A DNA stretch of 64,000 nucleotides from Modestobacter lapidis (GTDB lineage Bacteria; Actinomycetota; Actinomycetes; Mycobacteriales; Geodermatophilaceae), in the NCBI GenBank assembly GCA_019779905.1, contig JABAKE010000002.1, positions 1 to 64,000 on the forward strand, read 5' to 3'. Of this stretch, positions 8,041-15,679 are shown in pieces (the first letter of the stretch is position 1; the number at the start of each line of letters is the position of its first letter). Below the pieces are notes generated by a model. It saw only the letters and a list, made by a program, of their open reading frames with translations, had not been told where the DNA came from and did not search any database. A program made the translations under genes and the position numbers.

Positions 8041-9347
8041 CAGGCCCGCACCGCCAGCACCGCGTCGCCGAGCTCGGCGTCCTGCTCGGGCAGCACGCTG
8101 CGCAGGTCCAGCACCGTGCGGCCGCCCGCCAGGTGGCCGACCACCGGGCGCGCCGCCCGGCGCAGCGGCTCGGCGTAGCCGGCCGGCAGCGAGACCGCGG
8201 CGCTGGGCAGCTCGAGCTCGGGGGCTCCCCCACCGCCGATCCGTGCGGTCGACCCGACCGCGACCGCGTCCAGCCCCGCGGCGGCCAGCCGGGCGGCCAG
8301 CGCGCCGGCCCGCCGGCGGAGGTCGGCCGGAGCGGTGTCGAGCATCCGCTGCACCGGTGGCTGCGGCCCGCGCAGCGTCGCCTCCAGCGCCGCCAGGGTC
8401 GTCTTGTCGACCCGCAGCGCACGGTAGAGCGGGTGCCGGCGCAGCCGCTGGACCAGCTCGGTGCGACCGAGGACCAGCCCGGCCTGCGGGCCGCCGAGCA
8501 GCTTGTCGCCGCTGGCCAGCACCAGGTCGGCCCCCGCCGCGAGGGTGCTCTGCAGGTCGGGTTCGTCGGGCAGCAAGGGGTGCGGGCGCAGCAGCCCCGA
8601 CCCGACGTCGGCGACCAGCGGCACGCCTGTCCCGGCGAGCGCGGGAGCGAGTTCGGCCACGTCCGCGGCGCGGGTGAACCCCCGGACGACGAAGTTCGAG
8701 GGGTGCACCTTGAGCACGACGGCGGTGTCGGGGCCCAGCGCGCCGGTGTAGTCGGCCAGCGACACCCGGTTGGTCGTTCCCACCTCGCGCAGCCGGGCAC
8801 CGGTCGCGGCCAGCAGCTCGGGGATGCGGAAGCCGTCCCCGATCTCGACCAGCTCACCCCGGGAGACCACCAGCTCCCGCCCCTGCGCGAGCGCGGTGGC
8901 GACGAGTGCCAGCGCGGCCGCGCAGTTGTTCACGACCAGCGCCGCCTCGGCCGCGGGTACCGCGGCGAGCAGGGCCCCCAGCGCGCCCTCGCCCCGGGGC
9001 CCGCGCCGGCCGGTGGCCAGGTCCAGCTCGACGTCGGTCGTGCCGCTGGCCGCGGCCACCGCCTCGACCGCGGCCGCCGACAGCGGGGCCCGGCCCAGGT
9101 TGGTGTGCACCAGGACGCCGGTGGCGTTGAGCACCGGCCGGAGACCGCCGGCGGTGCCCGGAAGCGCGGCGAGTGCCGCCCCGGCCGCGTCGGCGGGCGG
9201 CAGCTCACCCGACCGGACCCGCTGCTGGACGGTCTGCACGGCGTCCTTCACCAGCTCGCGGCCCAGCCGCGCGGCGGCGGCGGCCAGCCGGGGCTCGGCG
9301 AGGAGCGTGTCGGTGCGCGGCACCTGCCGGCGCGGATCGGCGGTCAT
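8040..9347 (-). CDS. selA: L-seryl-tRNA(Sec) selenium transferase SelA
   Basis: A 435-residue PLP enzyme of the bacterial SelA family, which converts Ser-tRNA-Sec to Sec-tRNA-Sec with selenophosphate. It has the family N-terminal segment NATGVLVHTNLGRAPL (about 74-89) and the PLP-lysine motif SGDKLLGGPQAG with Lys282. Length is close to the usual 440-470. It is read away from the tRNA-Sec gene, which lies about 90 bases upstream on the same strand, and continues into selB. A TACCCT hexamer eight bases before the ATG may be its -10, giving a leaderless or nearly leaderless mRNA. Confidence 0.95.
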   Translation of the reverse strand: MTADPRRQVPRTDTLLAEPRLAAAAARLGRELVKDAVQTVQQRVRSGELPPADAAGAALAALPGTAGGLRPVLNATGVLVHTNLGRAPLSAAAVEAVAAASGTTDVELDLATGRRGPRGEGALGALLAAVPAAEAALVVNNCAAALALVATALAQGRELVVSRGELVEIGDGFRIPELLAATGARLREVGTTNRVSLADYTGALGPDTAVVLKVHPSNFVVRGFTRAADVAELAPALAGTGVPLVADVGSGLLRPHPLLPDEPDLQSTLAAGADLVLASGDKLLGGPQAGLVLGRTELVQRLRRHPLYRALRVDKTTLAALEATLRGPQPPVQRMLDTAPADLRRRAGALAARLAAAGLDAVAVGSTARIGGGGAPELELPSAAVSLPAGYAEPLRRAARPVVGHLAGGRTVLDLRSVLPEQDAELGDAVLAVRA

Positions 9348-9434
9348 CGCCGCCGAGGGTAGGGGGCCGCGCCGACCATCCGGGGAGAGGCACCGGGCGC
9401 GGAGCCGGCCGTGGGGCCGGCCCCGCGCGACGGG

Positions 9435-9530
9435 TGGCGGAGGCGGACGGGAATCGAACCCGCCTGGCCGAGATGCTCGGCCACGTCGGCTTTAGAGGCC
9501 GCGGGGGCCACCAGACACCCTGACGCCTCC
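9435..9530 (-). tRNA. selC: tRNA-Sec with anticodon CUA (UAG-decoding)
   Basis: A 96-nt tRNA with encoded CCA (plus-strand tgg at 9435-9437) and discriminator G. The acceptor stem GGAGGCG/CGCCTCC continues into the T-stem to give 13 stacked pairs, the tRNA-Sec hallmark. The variable arm is long, TGGCCGAG-CAT-CTCGGCCA (8 bp). The anticodon loop is CTCTAAA closed by CGGC/GCCG, so U33 is followed by C34-U35-A36 and A37: the anticodon is CUA, not UCA. It lies between selA and selD. Sec tRNAs reading UAG have been reported in Geodermatophilaceae; this gene fits that group. The stem above CGGC has a G-A mismatch, which does not alter the loop register. Confidence 0.93.
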
Positions 9531-9587
9531 GCGGCCAGCGTAGGCCGGGCCTCCCCCGGGCGTGGGCATCGGCTCCGCGGCCGGGGC

Positions 9588-9602
9588 TACCGTCGGATCG
9601 TG
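9588..9602 (+). promoter_or_regulatory. leaderless promoter of selD
   Basis: The hexamer TACCGT (9588-9593) is followed by six bases and the GTG start at 9600. This is the spacing at which transcription would begin on or next to the start codon. No ribosome site is visible. It matches the architecture in front of several other genes here. Confidence 0.5.
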
Positions 9603-10613
9603 ACCGCTGCCCCCATCGCCTCCACCGTCCGGCTCACCCAGTACGCGCACGGCGGCGGCTGCGCCTGCAAGATCCCGCCGGGCGAGCTGGAGGCCGTCGT
9701 CGCCGGGCTGGTCCAGACCGGGCCGACCGACCCGGCGGCCGAGCTGGTCGTCGGGCTGGACGACGGGGACGACGCCGCGGTCGTGCGCATCGCCGGCGGG
9801 CAGGGGCTGGTGCTGACCACCGACTTCTTCACCCCCGTGGTCGACGACGCCTACACCTTCGGCCGGATCGCGGCGGCCAACGCGCTCTCCGACGTCTACG
9901 CGATGGGCGGGACGCCGGTGGTCGCGGTGAACCTGCTCGGCTGGCCCCGCGACGTCCTGCCGGCCGAGCTGGCCGCCGAGGTGCTGCGCGGCGGGCTGGA
10001 GGTCGCGCACGAGGCCGGCTGCCACGTCGGCGGCGGGCACTCGATCGACGACCCCGAGCCGAAGTACGGCATGGCGGTCACCGGGCTGGTCGACCTGGAC
10101 CGGCTGATCCGCAACGACACGGCGGTGGCCGGGACGCCGGTGTCGCTGACCAAGCCGCTGGGGGTGGGCGTGCTGAACAGCCGGATGAAGGCGACCGGAG
10201 AGGTGTCGGAGGAGGCCGTCGCCGCGATGACCTCGCTGAACCGGGACGCCGCCGCGGCCGCGGTGGCCGCCGGCATCCGGGCCGGTACCGACGTCACCGG
10301 CTTCGGCCTGCTGGGGCACCTCTACAAGATGGCCCGGGCCAGCGGGGTCACCGCCGTGGTCGACGCCGCCGCCGTTCCGTACCTGGCCGGCGCCCGGCAG
10401 GCGCTGGCCGACGGCTGGGTGTCCGGTGGAACCCGCCGCAACCTCGACTGGGTGCGCCCGCACGCCGATCTGTCCGCCGTCGGCGAGGACGAGGCGCTGC
10501 TGCTGGCCGACGCGCAGACCTCCGGGGGGCTGCTGCTCGGCGGCGAGGTGCCCGGCGCCCCGGTGATCGGCGAGTTCGTGCCCCGGCAGGAGTTCGTGGT
10601 CGTCGTCCGCTGA
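9600..10613 (+). CDS. selD: selenide, water dikinase SelD
   Basis: A 337-residue selenophosphate synthetase that makes the selenium donor for SelA. The N-terminal catalytic motif is HGGGCACKIPP with Cys21, Cys23 and Lys24, so the residue that is Sec in some homologues is Cys here and no recoding is needed. The AIRS-type ATP-binding region follows (VGLDDGDDAAV, TTDFFTPVVDD, AAANALSDVYAMGG, GGHSIDDPEPKYG). The GTG at 9600 begins where family similarity begins and sits on a leaderless promoter. It is divergent from the tRNA-Sec/selA/selB group, completing the Sec biosynthesis set. The last codons (cgtcgtccgctga) are the first bases of a tandem 82-bp repeat. Confidence 0.95.
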   Translation: MTAAPIASTVRLTQYAHGGGCACKIPPGELEAVVAGLVQTGPTDPAAELVVGLDDGDDAAVVRIAGGQGLVLTTDFFTPVVDDAYTFGRIAAANALSDVYAMGGTPVVAVNLLGWPRDVLPAELAAEVLRGGLEVAHEAGCHVGGGHSIDDPEPKYGMAVTGLVDLDRLIRNDTAVAGTPVSLTKPLGVGVLNSRMKATGEVSEEAVAAMTSLNRDAAAAAVAAGIRAGTDVTGFGLLGHLYKMARASGVTAVVDAAAVPYLAGARQALADGWVSGGTRRNLDWVRPHADLSAVGEDEALLLADAQTSGGLLLGGEVPGAPVIGEFVPRQEFVVVVR

Positions 10614-10872
10614 CGGCATCGGGAGCATCGCAGCGAGCGCCAGCGAGCGAGGAGCGGACCGGGGCCGGAAGCGGACCAGTGCCGTCGTCCGCTGACGGCA
10701 TCGGGAGCATCGCAGCGAGCGCCAGCGAGCGAGGAGCGGACCGGGGCCGGAAGCGGACCAGTGCCGTCGTCCGCTGACGGCATCGGGAGCATCGCAGCGA
10801 GCGCCAGCGAGCGAGGAGCGGACCGGGGCCGGAAGCGGACCAGTGCCGTCGTCCGCTGACCGCATCGGGAGC
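10601..10872. repeat. 82-bp tandem repeat (3 full copies plus partial) at the 3' end of selD
   Basis: Copies start at 10601, 10683 and 10765, with a partial fourth at 10847-10872. They are essentially identical until a C for G change in the fourth. The first 13 bases of the unit are the last codons and TGA of selD, so duplication began inside the gene. Each unit contains an internally repetitive GCAGCGAGCGCCAGCGAGC stretch followed by GAGGAGCGGACC. Confidence 0.95.
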
Positions 10873-10972
10873 CCACCGGCGGGCGCCTAACGGGCCGTCG
10901 CAGGGCTGCGGGGCCGGCGACCGGTTCCGGTTTCCGTTACCGAGGCGTGTCCCCGGCGGGCCTGCTGGCAGT

Positions 10973-10987
10973 TATCTTCTCGCCGTG
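10973..10987 (+). promoter_or_regulatory. leaderless promoter of the ugp-like operon
   Basis: TATCTT (10973-10978) is followed by six bases and a GTG at 10985. By the local rule this places the transcription start on that GTG, the first codon of a small ORF that overlaps the first permease gene. Confidence 0.5.
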
Positions 10988-11107
10988 AGGACGACGTCGT
11001 CGGTCATCCCGGCAGGCACCGGACACCGTGTTCACCCGCCGGTGCCGCCGCTGGCGCCCGTCCGCCACGTCCCGTTCACCCGGCCCGGACAGGGTCCCCC
11101 GCTGTGA
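10985..11107 (+). CDS. possible leaderless 40-codon upstream ORF
   Basis: The frame runs GTG AGG ACG ACG ... CCG CTG TGA and encodes 40 residues rich in Pro, Val and His (MRTTSSVIPAGTGHRVHP at the start). Its stop overlaps the GTG start of the permease gene by four bases (GTGA, 11104-11107). A TATCTT -10 sits six bases before it, so it would be the 5' end of the operon mRNA. It has no homologue I recognise. It could be a leader peptide that couples translation to the permease, which itself has no good ribosome site; or the permease may start differently and this frame be incidental. Its existence is an inference from promoter spacing and overlap. Confidence 0.45.
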   Translation: MRTTSSVIPAGTGHRVHPPVPPLAPVRHVPFTRPGQGPPL

Positions 11108-12084
11108 GTGCCCAGCCGATCGCTGCTACCCGGGGAACGTCCTCGGCATCGGCTCCCCCGGCCGGCACCCCGGCCCGGCCCGCCGCCAAGGCCGGCGCGA
11201 ACCCGCCCGGCCACCGGCGGCGCGACATCCTGCTCGCGGCCGCCTTCCTGCTGCCCAACCTGGTGCTGCTGGTCGCCTTCACGTACCGCCCGCTGGTGGA
11301 CAACATCCGGTTGTCGTTCACCGACTGGAACATCTCCGCACCCATGGCGTCGTTCATCGGCGTCGACAACTACGTGGAGTGGTTCACCAGCGACGACAGC
11401 CAGCTGGTGCTCTGGAACACCGTCGTCTTCACCGGCGCGGCCGTGCTGGGGTCGATGGTGATCGGGCTGGCGCTGGCACTGCTGCTGGACCAGAAGCTCT
11501 TCGGTCGCAACGCCGTGCGCTCGCTGGTCTTCGCGCCGTTCGTGCTGGCGGGCGCCGCGGTCGGCGTGGCCTTCCAGTTCGTGTTCGACCCGACGTTCGG
11601 CCTGGTGCAGGACCTGCTCGGCCGGGTCGGCGTCGAGGCCCCGGCGTTCTACCAGGACCCGGAGTGGGCCCTGTTCATGGTCACCGTCACCTACATCTGG
11701 AAGAACCTCGGCTACACCTTCGTCATCTACCTGGCCGCCCTGCAGGGGCGGCGGGCCGAGCTGGACGAGGCGGCCGAGATCGACGCCGCCTCGACCTGGA
11801 CGAAGTTCCGCCGGGTCACCTGGCCGCAGCTGCGCCCGGCGACGTTCTTCCTGCTCATCACCGTGCTGCTCAACAGCTTCCAGGTCTTCGACGTGATCGA
11901 CACGATGACCCGCGGTGGTCCGCTCGGCAACGGAACGACGACGATGGTCTACCAGGTCTACCAGGAGACGTTCGTGAACCAGCGGGCCGGTTTCGGCGCC
12001 ACCGTGGCCACCATCATGTTCCTGGCCCTGCTGGTCATCACCCTGGTACAGGTCCGCGTCATGGAGCGGGGGCGGGAGGCGTGA
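11104..12084 (+). CDS. CUT1-family sugar ABC transporter permease (UgpA/MalF-like)
   Basis: A 326-residue inner-membrane permease with six predicted helices after a ~37-residue Ala/Pro-rich cytoplasmic N-terminus. The EAA loop is present in the family form (LDEAAEIDAASTWTKFRRVTWPQLRP), which docks on the ATPase. It begins with GTG 11104 inside the stop of the upstream small ORF and ends overlapping the next permease by four bases (GTGA). Order permease-permease-binding protein-ATPase is that of glycerol-3-phosphate (Ugp) and related sugar importers. Confidence 0.88.
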   Translation: MSAQPIAATRGTSSASAPPAGTPARPAAKAGANPPGHRRRDILLAAAFLLPNLVLLVAFTYRPLVDNIRLSFTDWNISAPMASFIGVDNYVEWFTSDDSQLVLWNTVVFTGAAVLGSMVIGLALALLLDQKLFGRNAVRSLVFAPFVLAGAAVGVAFQFVFDPTFGLVQDLLGRVGVEAPAFYQDPEWALFMVTVTYIWKNLGYTFVIYLAALQGRRAELDEAAEIDAASTWTKFRRVTWPQLRPATFFLLITVLLNSFQVFDVIDTMTRGGPLGNGTTTMVYQVYQETFVNQRAGFGATVATIMFLALLVITLVQVRVMERGREA

Positions 12085-12992
12085 CCGCGCTCGCCCCGCA
12101 GGACCGCCCGGAGAGCCGGACGAGCGACTCCCCGTCGCCGGCCCCGCCGAGCGCCGCACCGCACGAGCGGTCCAGCCCGCTGAGCCGGGTCGGCGGCTAC
12201 CTCGGCCTGCTGCTGGTGATCCTCGTCGTCGCCCTGCCCCTCTACTGGATCCTGATCTCGTCGCTGAAGGAACGGCCGGACATCTACACCGTGCCGGTCA
12301 CCTGGGTGCCGGATCCGTTCACGGCCGCGAACTACTCCCGGGTCGGCACCGGCGTCGCGTTCACCGACTACCTGCGCAACTCGATCATCATCACCACGGT
12401 GCTCACGGTCGTGGAGGTCACGCTCGGGGTGCTGTCGGCCTTCGCCCTGGCCTTCCTGCGATTCCCGGGGCGCAGCCTGGTCCTGCTGTTCGTGATCGCC
12501 AGCCTGATGGTCCCCAACCAGGTGACCGTGATCAGCAACTACGCGCTGGTCGCCCAGCTCGGCTGGCGGAACACCTTCGCCGGGATCATCGTCCCGCTGG
12601 CCGGCGTCGCGTTCGGCACCTTCCTCCTGCGCAACCACTTCCTGTCGCTGCCGAAGGAGATCATCGAGGCGGCCGAGATGGACGCGGCCGGGCCGCTGAA
12701 GATGCTGTGGCGGGTCGTGCTGCCGATGTCCTGGCCCACTCTGATCGCGTTCGTCCTCATCACCATCGTGACCGAGTGGAACCAGTACCTCTGGCCACTG
12801 CTGATGGCGGACGACTCGTCCACCGCCCCCCTCCCGGTCGGGCTCGCCCAGCTCCAGGACACCGCGGGGCTCACCAACTGGGGTCCGGTCATGGCCGGGA
12901 CGGTCCTGACCATGCTGCCCATCCTGGTGATCTTCCTGCTGCTCCAGCGGCACATGATCAAGGGCCTGACCGCCGGGGCGGTCAAGGGTTGA
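12081..12992 (+). CDS. CUT1-family sugar ABC transporter permease (UgpE/MalG-like)
   Basis: A 303-residue second permease with six helices and the EAA motif IIEAAEMDAAGPLKMLWRVV. The N-terminal ~35 residues are Ser/Pro-rich and cytoplasmic. The GTG start at 12081 overlaps the stop of the first permease, showing a coupled operon. Together with the first permease it forms the heterodimeric channel. A 91-base gap separates it from the binding-protein gene, where a separate ribosome site allows higher expression of the lipoprotein. Confidence 0.9.
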   Translation: MTALAPQDRPESRTSDSPSPAPPSAAPHERSSPLSRVGGYLGLLLVILVVALPLYWILISSLKERPDIYTVPVTWVPDPFTAANYSRVGTGVAFTDYLRNSIIITTVLTVVEVTLGVLSAFALAFLRFPGRSLVLLFVIASLMVPNQVTVISNYALVAQLGWRNTFAGIIVPLAGVAFGTFLLRNHFLSLPKEIIEAAEMDAAGPLKMLWRVVLPMSWPTLIAFVLITIVTEWNQYLWPLLMADDSSTAPLPVGLAQLQDTAGLTNWGPVMAGTVLTMLPILVIFLLLQRHMIKGLTAGAVKG

Positions 12993-13083
12993 CCGGGCCC
13001 CTCGCACACACCCCGGACCTGCTCCGACCGCAGTACGTCCCACCGAGCCACGCCATGCAGTCGACGACGACGGGAGCACGACC

Positions 13084-14379
13084 ATGAACCCTCTGGACCG
13101 CCGCAGGTTCCTCCAGCTGAGCGGGCTCACCCTCGGCGCGGTCGGGCTGTCCGCCTGCGCGGGTACCGGCTCGACCGAGCAGTCCGGCGACGGCGGCCCG
13201 GTCGAGACGCTGACCATGTGGTCCAACCACCCCGGCGAGTCCAAGCCGGTCGAGTCGCAGCTGCTCGACGCCTTCACCGAGGAGACCGGCATCGCGGTCA
13301 ACCTGGTGACCGCCGGCGCGTCCTACGAGGAAGCCGCCCAGCGGTTCAACGCGGCACTCTCCGGCGGGGAACTGCCCGACGTCGTCATCGCCTCCGACGT
13401 CACCTGGTTCAACTTCGCGCTCAACGACGCGATCACCCCGATGGACGACCTGTGGCAGGCCGTCGGGGTGGACACCGCCGGGTACGTCGACTCGCTGCGG
13501 GAGGACTACGAGTTCGAGGGCGCCCACTACGCGCTGCCGTACGCCCGGTCGACGCCGCTCTACTACTACAACAAGCCGATGTGGGCGGCCGCCGGTCTCC
13601 CCGACCGCGGCCCGGAGACGTGGGCGGAGTTCGCCGAGTGGGCACCCCGGCTGGCCGCCGCCAATCCCGCGGTAGCCCCCATGGTGGTGCCCGACGGGAG
13701 CAACTACCTCGACTGGTACTTCCAGGGCATGATCTGGACCTTCGGCGGGGCGTACTCCGACGAGTGGGAGCCGACGTTCACCTCCCCGGAGTCCCTGGAG
13801 GCCGGGCGCTTCCTGCAGGACATGTACCGGCAGAACTTCATCGCCATCTCCAACGACGCGAACAACCAGTTCGGCGCAGCCCAGGCCGCCTCGCTGCTGC
13901 AGTCGACGGGGTCGCTCGGCGGGCTCAAGGAGACCGCCCAGTTCGAGTTCGGCACCGCGTTCCTGCCCGGTCCGCCGCCCGGCACCCCGACCGGTGGGGC
14001 CGGCCTCACGATCCCGGCGAACATCTCCGACGAGCGCAAGGAGGCCGCGATGCAGCTCATCGCGTTCCTCACCAACACCGACAACACGGTGACCTTCAGC
14101 CAGGCGACCGGGTACATGCCGGTGCGCCAGGACGCCATCGACGACCCGGAGATGGTCGCGTACCTGGAGGAGAACCCGAACGCGCGGACCGCCCTGGAGC
14201 AGCTCGCGGTGACCGCGCCGCAGGACTACGCCCGGGTGTTCCTGCCCGGCGGCGGCGCCCGGATCGGTGCCGGCCTGGACCGGATCACCATCGGCGGGGA
14301 GGACGTGGAGACCGTCTTCCGGCAGCTGGGCGAGGAGAGCCAGCAGGTCTACGAGCGGGACATCGAGCCGAAGCTGTGA
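13084..14379 (+). CDS. sugar/glycerol-3-phosphate ABC transporter substrate-binding lipoprotein (UgpB-like)
   Basis: A 431-residue SBP_bac_1 protein. The N-terminus DRRRFLQLSG is a Tat-like signal and LSAC ends in the lipobox cysteine Cys25, so it should be exported and lipid-anchored. The mature protein has the CUT1 pattern TMWSNHPGES...DAFTEETGI and YEEAAQRFNAALSGGELPDVV, which resembles UgpB-like binding proteins of actinobacteria. The ligand is therefore probably glycerol-3-phosphate or a related phosphodiester or sugar; this is not proven by sequence. The encoding ATG has GGAGCACGACC just upstream. The gene is third in the operon. Confidence 0.85.
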   Translation: MNPLDRRRFLQLSGLTLGAVGLSACAGTGSTEQSGDGGPVETLTMWSNHPGESKPVESQLLDAFTEETGIAVNLVTAGASYEEAAQRFNAALSGGELPDVVIASDVTWFNFALNDAITPMDDLWQAVGVDTAGYVDSLREDYEFEGAHYALPYARSTPLYYYNKPMWAAAGLPDRGPETWAEFAEWAPRLAAANPAVAPMVVPDGSNYLDWYFQGMIWTFGGAYSDEWEPTFTSPESLEAGRFLQDMYRQNFIAISNDANNQFGAAQAASLLQSTGSLGGLKETAQFEFGTAFLPGPPPGTPTGGAGLTIPANISDERKEAAMQLIAFLTNTDNTVTFSQATGYMPVRQDAIDDPEMVAYLEENPNARTALEQLAVTAPQDYARVFLPGGGARIGAGLDRITIGGEDVETVFRQLGEESQQVYERDIEPKL

Positions 14380-14410
14380 CGGCGCGGGCGGCGACGAGCG
14401 GGAGCCGGCC

Positions 14411-15523
14411 ATGGCGTCGGTGACGTTCCAGGAGGTCACCCGGTCCTTCGCGCCGGGCGAGCGCCCGGCGGTGGACCGGCTGGACCTGGAGGTCCAGGAC
14501 GGCGAGTTCCTGGTCGTCGTGGGCCCGTCGGGGTGCGGGAAGTCGACGAGCCTGCGGATGCTCGCCGGCCTGGAACCGGTCACCTCGGGGCGGGTGCTGA
14601 TCGACGGTGTCGACGTCACCGGCCGCCGGGCCCGTGATCGGGACGTCGCGATGGTCTTCCAGAGCTACGCGCTGTACCCGAACATGACCGCCGGGGAGAA
14701 CATGGCGTTCGCCCTGAAGAACCTCGGCGTCAGCAAGGCCGACATCAGCACGCGGGTGGCCGAGGCCGCCCGCGTGCTCCAGCTGGAGGACCTGCTGGAC
14801 CGCAAGCCGGCCAAGATGTCCGGCGGGCAGCGGCAGCGGGTCGCGATGGGCCGGGCCATCGTCCGGGACCCGAAGGTCTTCTGCATGGACGAGCCGCTGT
14901 CGAACCTGGACGCGAAGCTGCGGGTCTCCACCCGCGCCGAGATCGCGAACCTGCAGAAGCGGCTGGGCACGACGACCGTCTACGTGACCCACGACCAGAC
15001 CGAGGCGATGACCATGGGCGACCGGGTCGCCGTCCTGCGTGCGGGCCAGCTGCAGCAGATCGGGAGTCCCACCGAGCTCTACGAGCGGCCGGTCAACACG
15101 TTCGTCGCCGGCTTCATCGGCTCCCCGTCGATCAACCTGATCGACTCGGTGCCCGTCCGCGACGGTCGCGCGGTGCTCACGGACTCGTTGCAGATCCCGG
15201 TGCCCGGGGCCGCCGGCCGCGCCGCCGACCGGGTGACCGTCGGCATCCGGCCGGAGGGCGCCGACGTGGTGGGCGCCGGCGCCGGCAACCCCGGGGACGC
15301 CGGCCGGCTGCCCGTCCGGGTGGCCCGCGTCGAGCGCCTGGGCTCGGAGACCTTCGCGTTCGTCGACCCGGTCGGGCTGGTGGCGGGCTCCACCGGCCGG
15401 GCCGATCATCTGGTGTTCCGCCTGGACAAGCGGCTGGACGTCCGGGAGGGATCGGAGCTGGTCCTGACCGTCCACTCGGCCGAGGTGCTGGTCTTCGACG
15501 CCGCGGGTTCCGCCCTCAGTTAG
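14411..15523 (+). CDS. UgpC/MsmK-type ABC transporter ATPase
   Basis: A 370-residue ATPase with Walker A GPSGCGKST (38-46), Q-loop MVFQSYALYP, signature MSGGQRQR, Walker B VFCMDEPLSNLD and switch THDQTEAM. The C-terminal ~130 residues form the MalK/UgpC-type regulatory OB (TOBE) domain. It energises the two permeases upstream. It ends in TAG, the only intact gene in the window that does, which is notable next to a tRNA that reads UAG. The protein is already full length for its family, so the TAG is almost certainly a genuine stop. Confidence 0.92.
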   Translation: MASVTFQEVTRSFAPGERPAVDRLDLEVQDGEFLVVVGPSGCGKSTSLRMLAGLEPVTSGRVLIDGVDVTGRRARDRDVAMVFQSYALYPNMTAGENMAFALKNLGVSKADISTRVAEAARVLQLEDLLDRKPAKMSGGQRQRVAMGRAIVRDPKVFCMDEPLSNLDAKLRVSTRAEIANLQKRLGTTTVYVTHDQTEAMTMGDRVAVLRAGQLQQIGSPTELYERPVNTFVAGFIGSPSINLIDSVPVRDGRAVLTDSLQIPVPGAAGRAADRVTVGIRPEGADVVGAGAGNPGDAGRLPVRVARVERLGSETFAFVDPVGLVAGSTGRADHLVFRLDKRLDVREGSELVLTVHSAEVLVFDAAGSALS

Positions 15524-15552
15524 GCACCGGGGACGACCGCCGACGCCAGTCG

Positions 15553-15580
15553 GCTCCGGCGGCCGGGCGCGGGGCCGGAG
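15553..15580 (+). terminator. possible terminator after the ugp-like operon
   Basis: CTCCGGC (15553-15559) and GCCGGAG (15574-15580) form a GC-rich hairpin 30 bases after the ATPase stop. There is no U-tract, as is usual in this genome. Confidence 0.35.
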
Positions 15581-15612
15581 GCTCCCGCCCGGACTCCGGG
15601 CAACGGCTCTAC

Positions 15613-15661
15613 GCGTGCGGGGACGGTACCTGGTCGCGGTGTCGTCCGAAGGACGACCATG
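15613..15661 (+). repeat. dispersed structured repeat, copy B
   Basis: This segment matches the element after hemW in about 38 of 45 positions. It contains CGGTACCTGG and a perfect hairpin GTCGTCC-GAA-GGACGAC, where the hemW copy has GTGGTCC and GGATCAC. The paired differences keep the stem intact. It lies between the ugp-like operon and the MDR gene, immediately before that gene's -10. Confidence 0.55.
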
Positions 15662-15664
15662 CAA

Positions 15665-15679
15665 TAGCGTCGGGCCATG
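15665..15679 (+). promoter_or_regulatory. leaderless promoter of the MDR oxidoreductase
   Basis: TAGCGT (15665-15670) lies six bases before ATG 15677. No ribosome site is present, and the structured repeat ends just upstream. Confidence 0.5.

Noticed and set aside
5027-8857. A single very long reading frame of about 1,276 codons spanning hemW, selB and part of selA.
   Set aside because: Only the hemW part has family similarity; the rest is Arg/Gly/Ala-rich shadow of selB and selA in another frame.
9435-9530. The CUA tRNA as a tRNA-Pyl or an amber suppressor tRNA.
   Set aside because: The long variable arm, 13-bp acceptor/T stack and location within selABD fit tRNA-Sec; no pylRS-like gene is nearby.
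9600-10613. SelD as a selenoprotein.
   Set aside because: The position that is Sec in some SelD proteins is an ordinary Cys codon here (GGGCACK), and there is no in-frame TAG or TGA.
10322-10876. Minus-strand frames across the 82-bp array that encode repeated peptides.
   Set aside because: They arise because 82 is not a multiple of three yet all frames lack stops in this GC-rich unit; there is no start signal or family similarity.
15521-15670. The TAG ending the ugpC-like ATPase as a Sec codon; the frame stays open for about 49 codons after it.
   Set aside because: The protein is already full length for its family, the extension is Pro/Arg/Gly-rich with no family similarity, and no SECIS-like stem lies at the expected distance.
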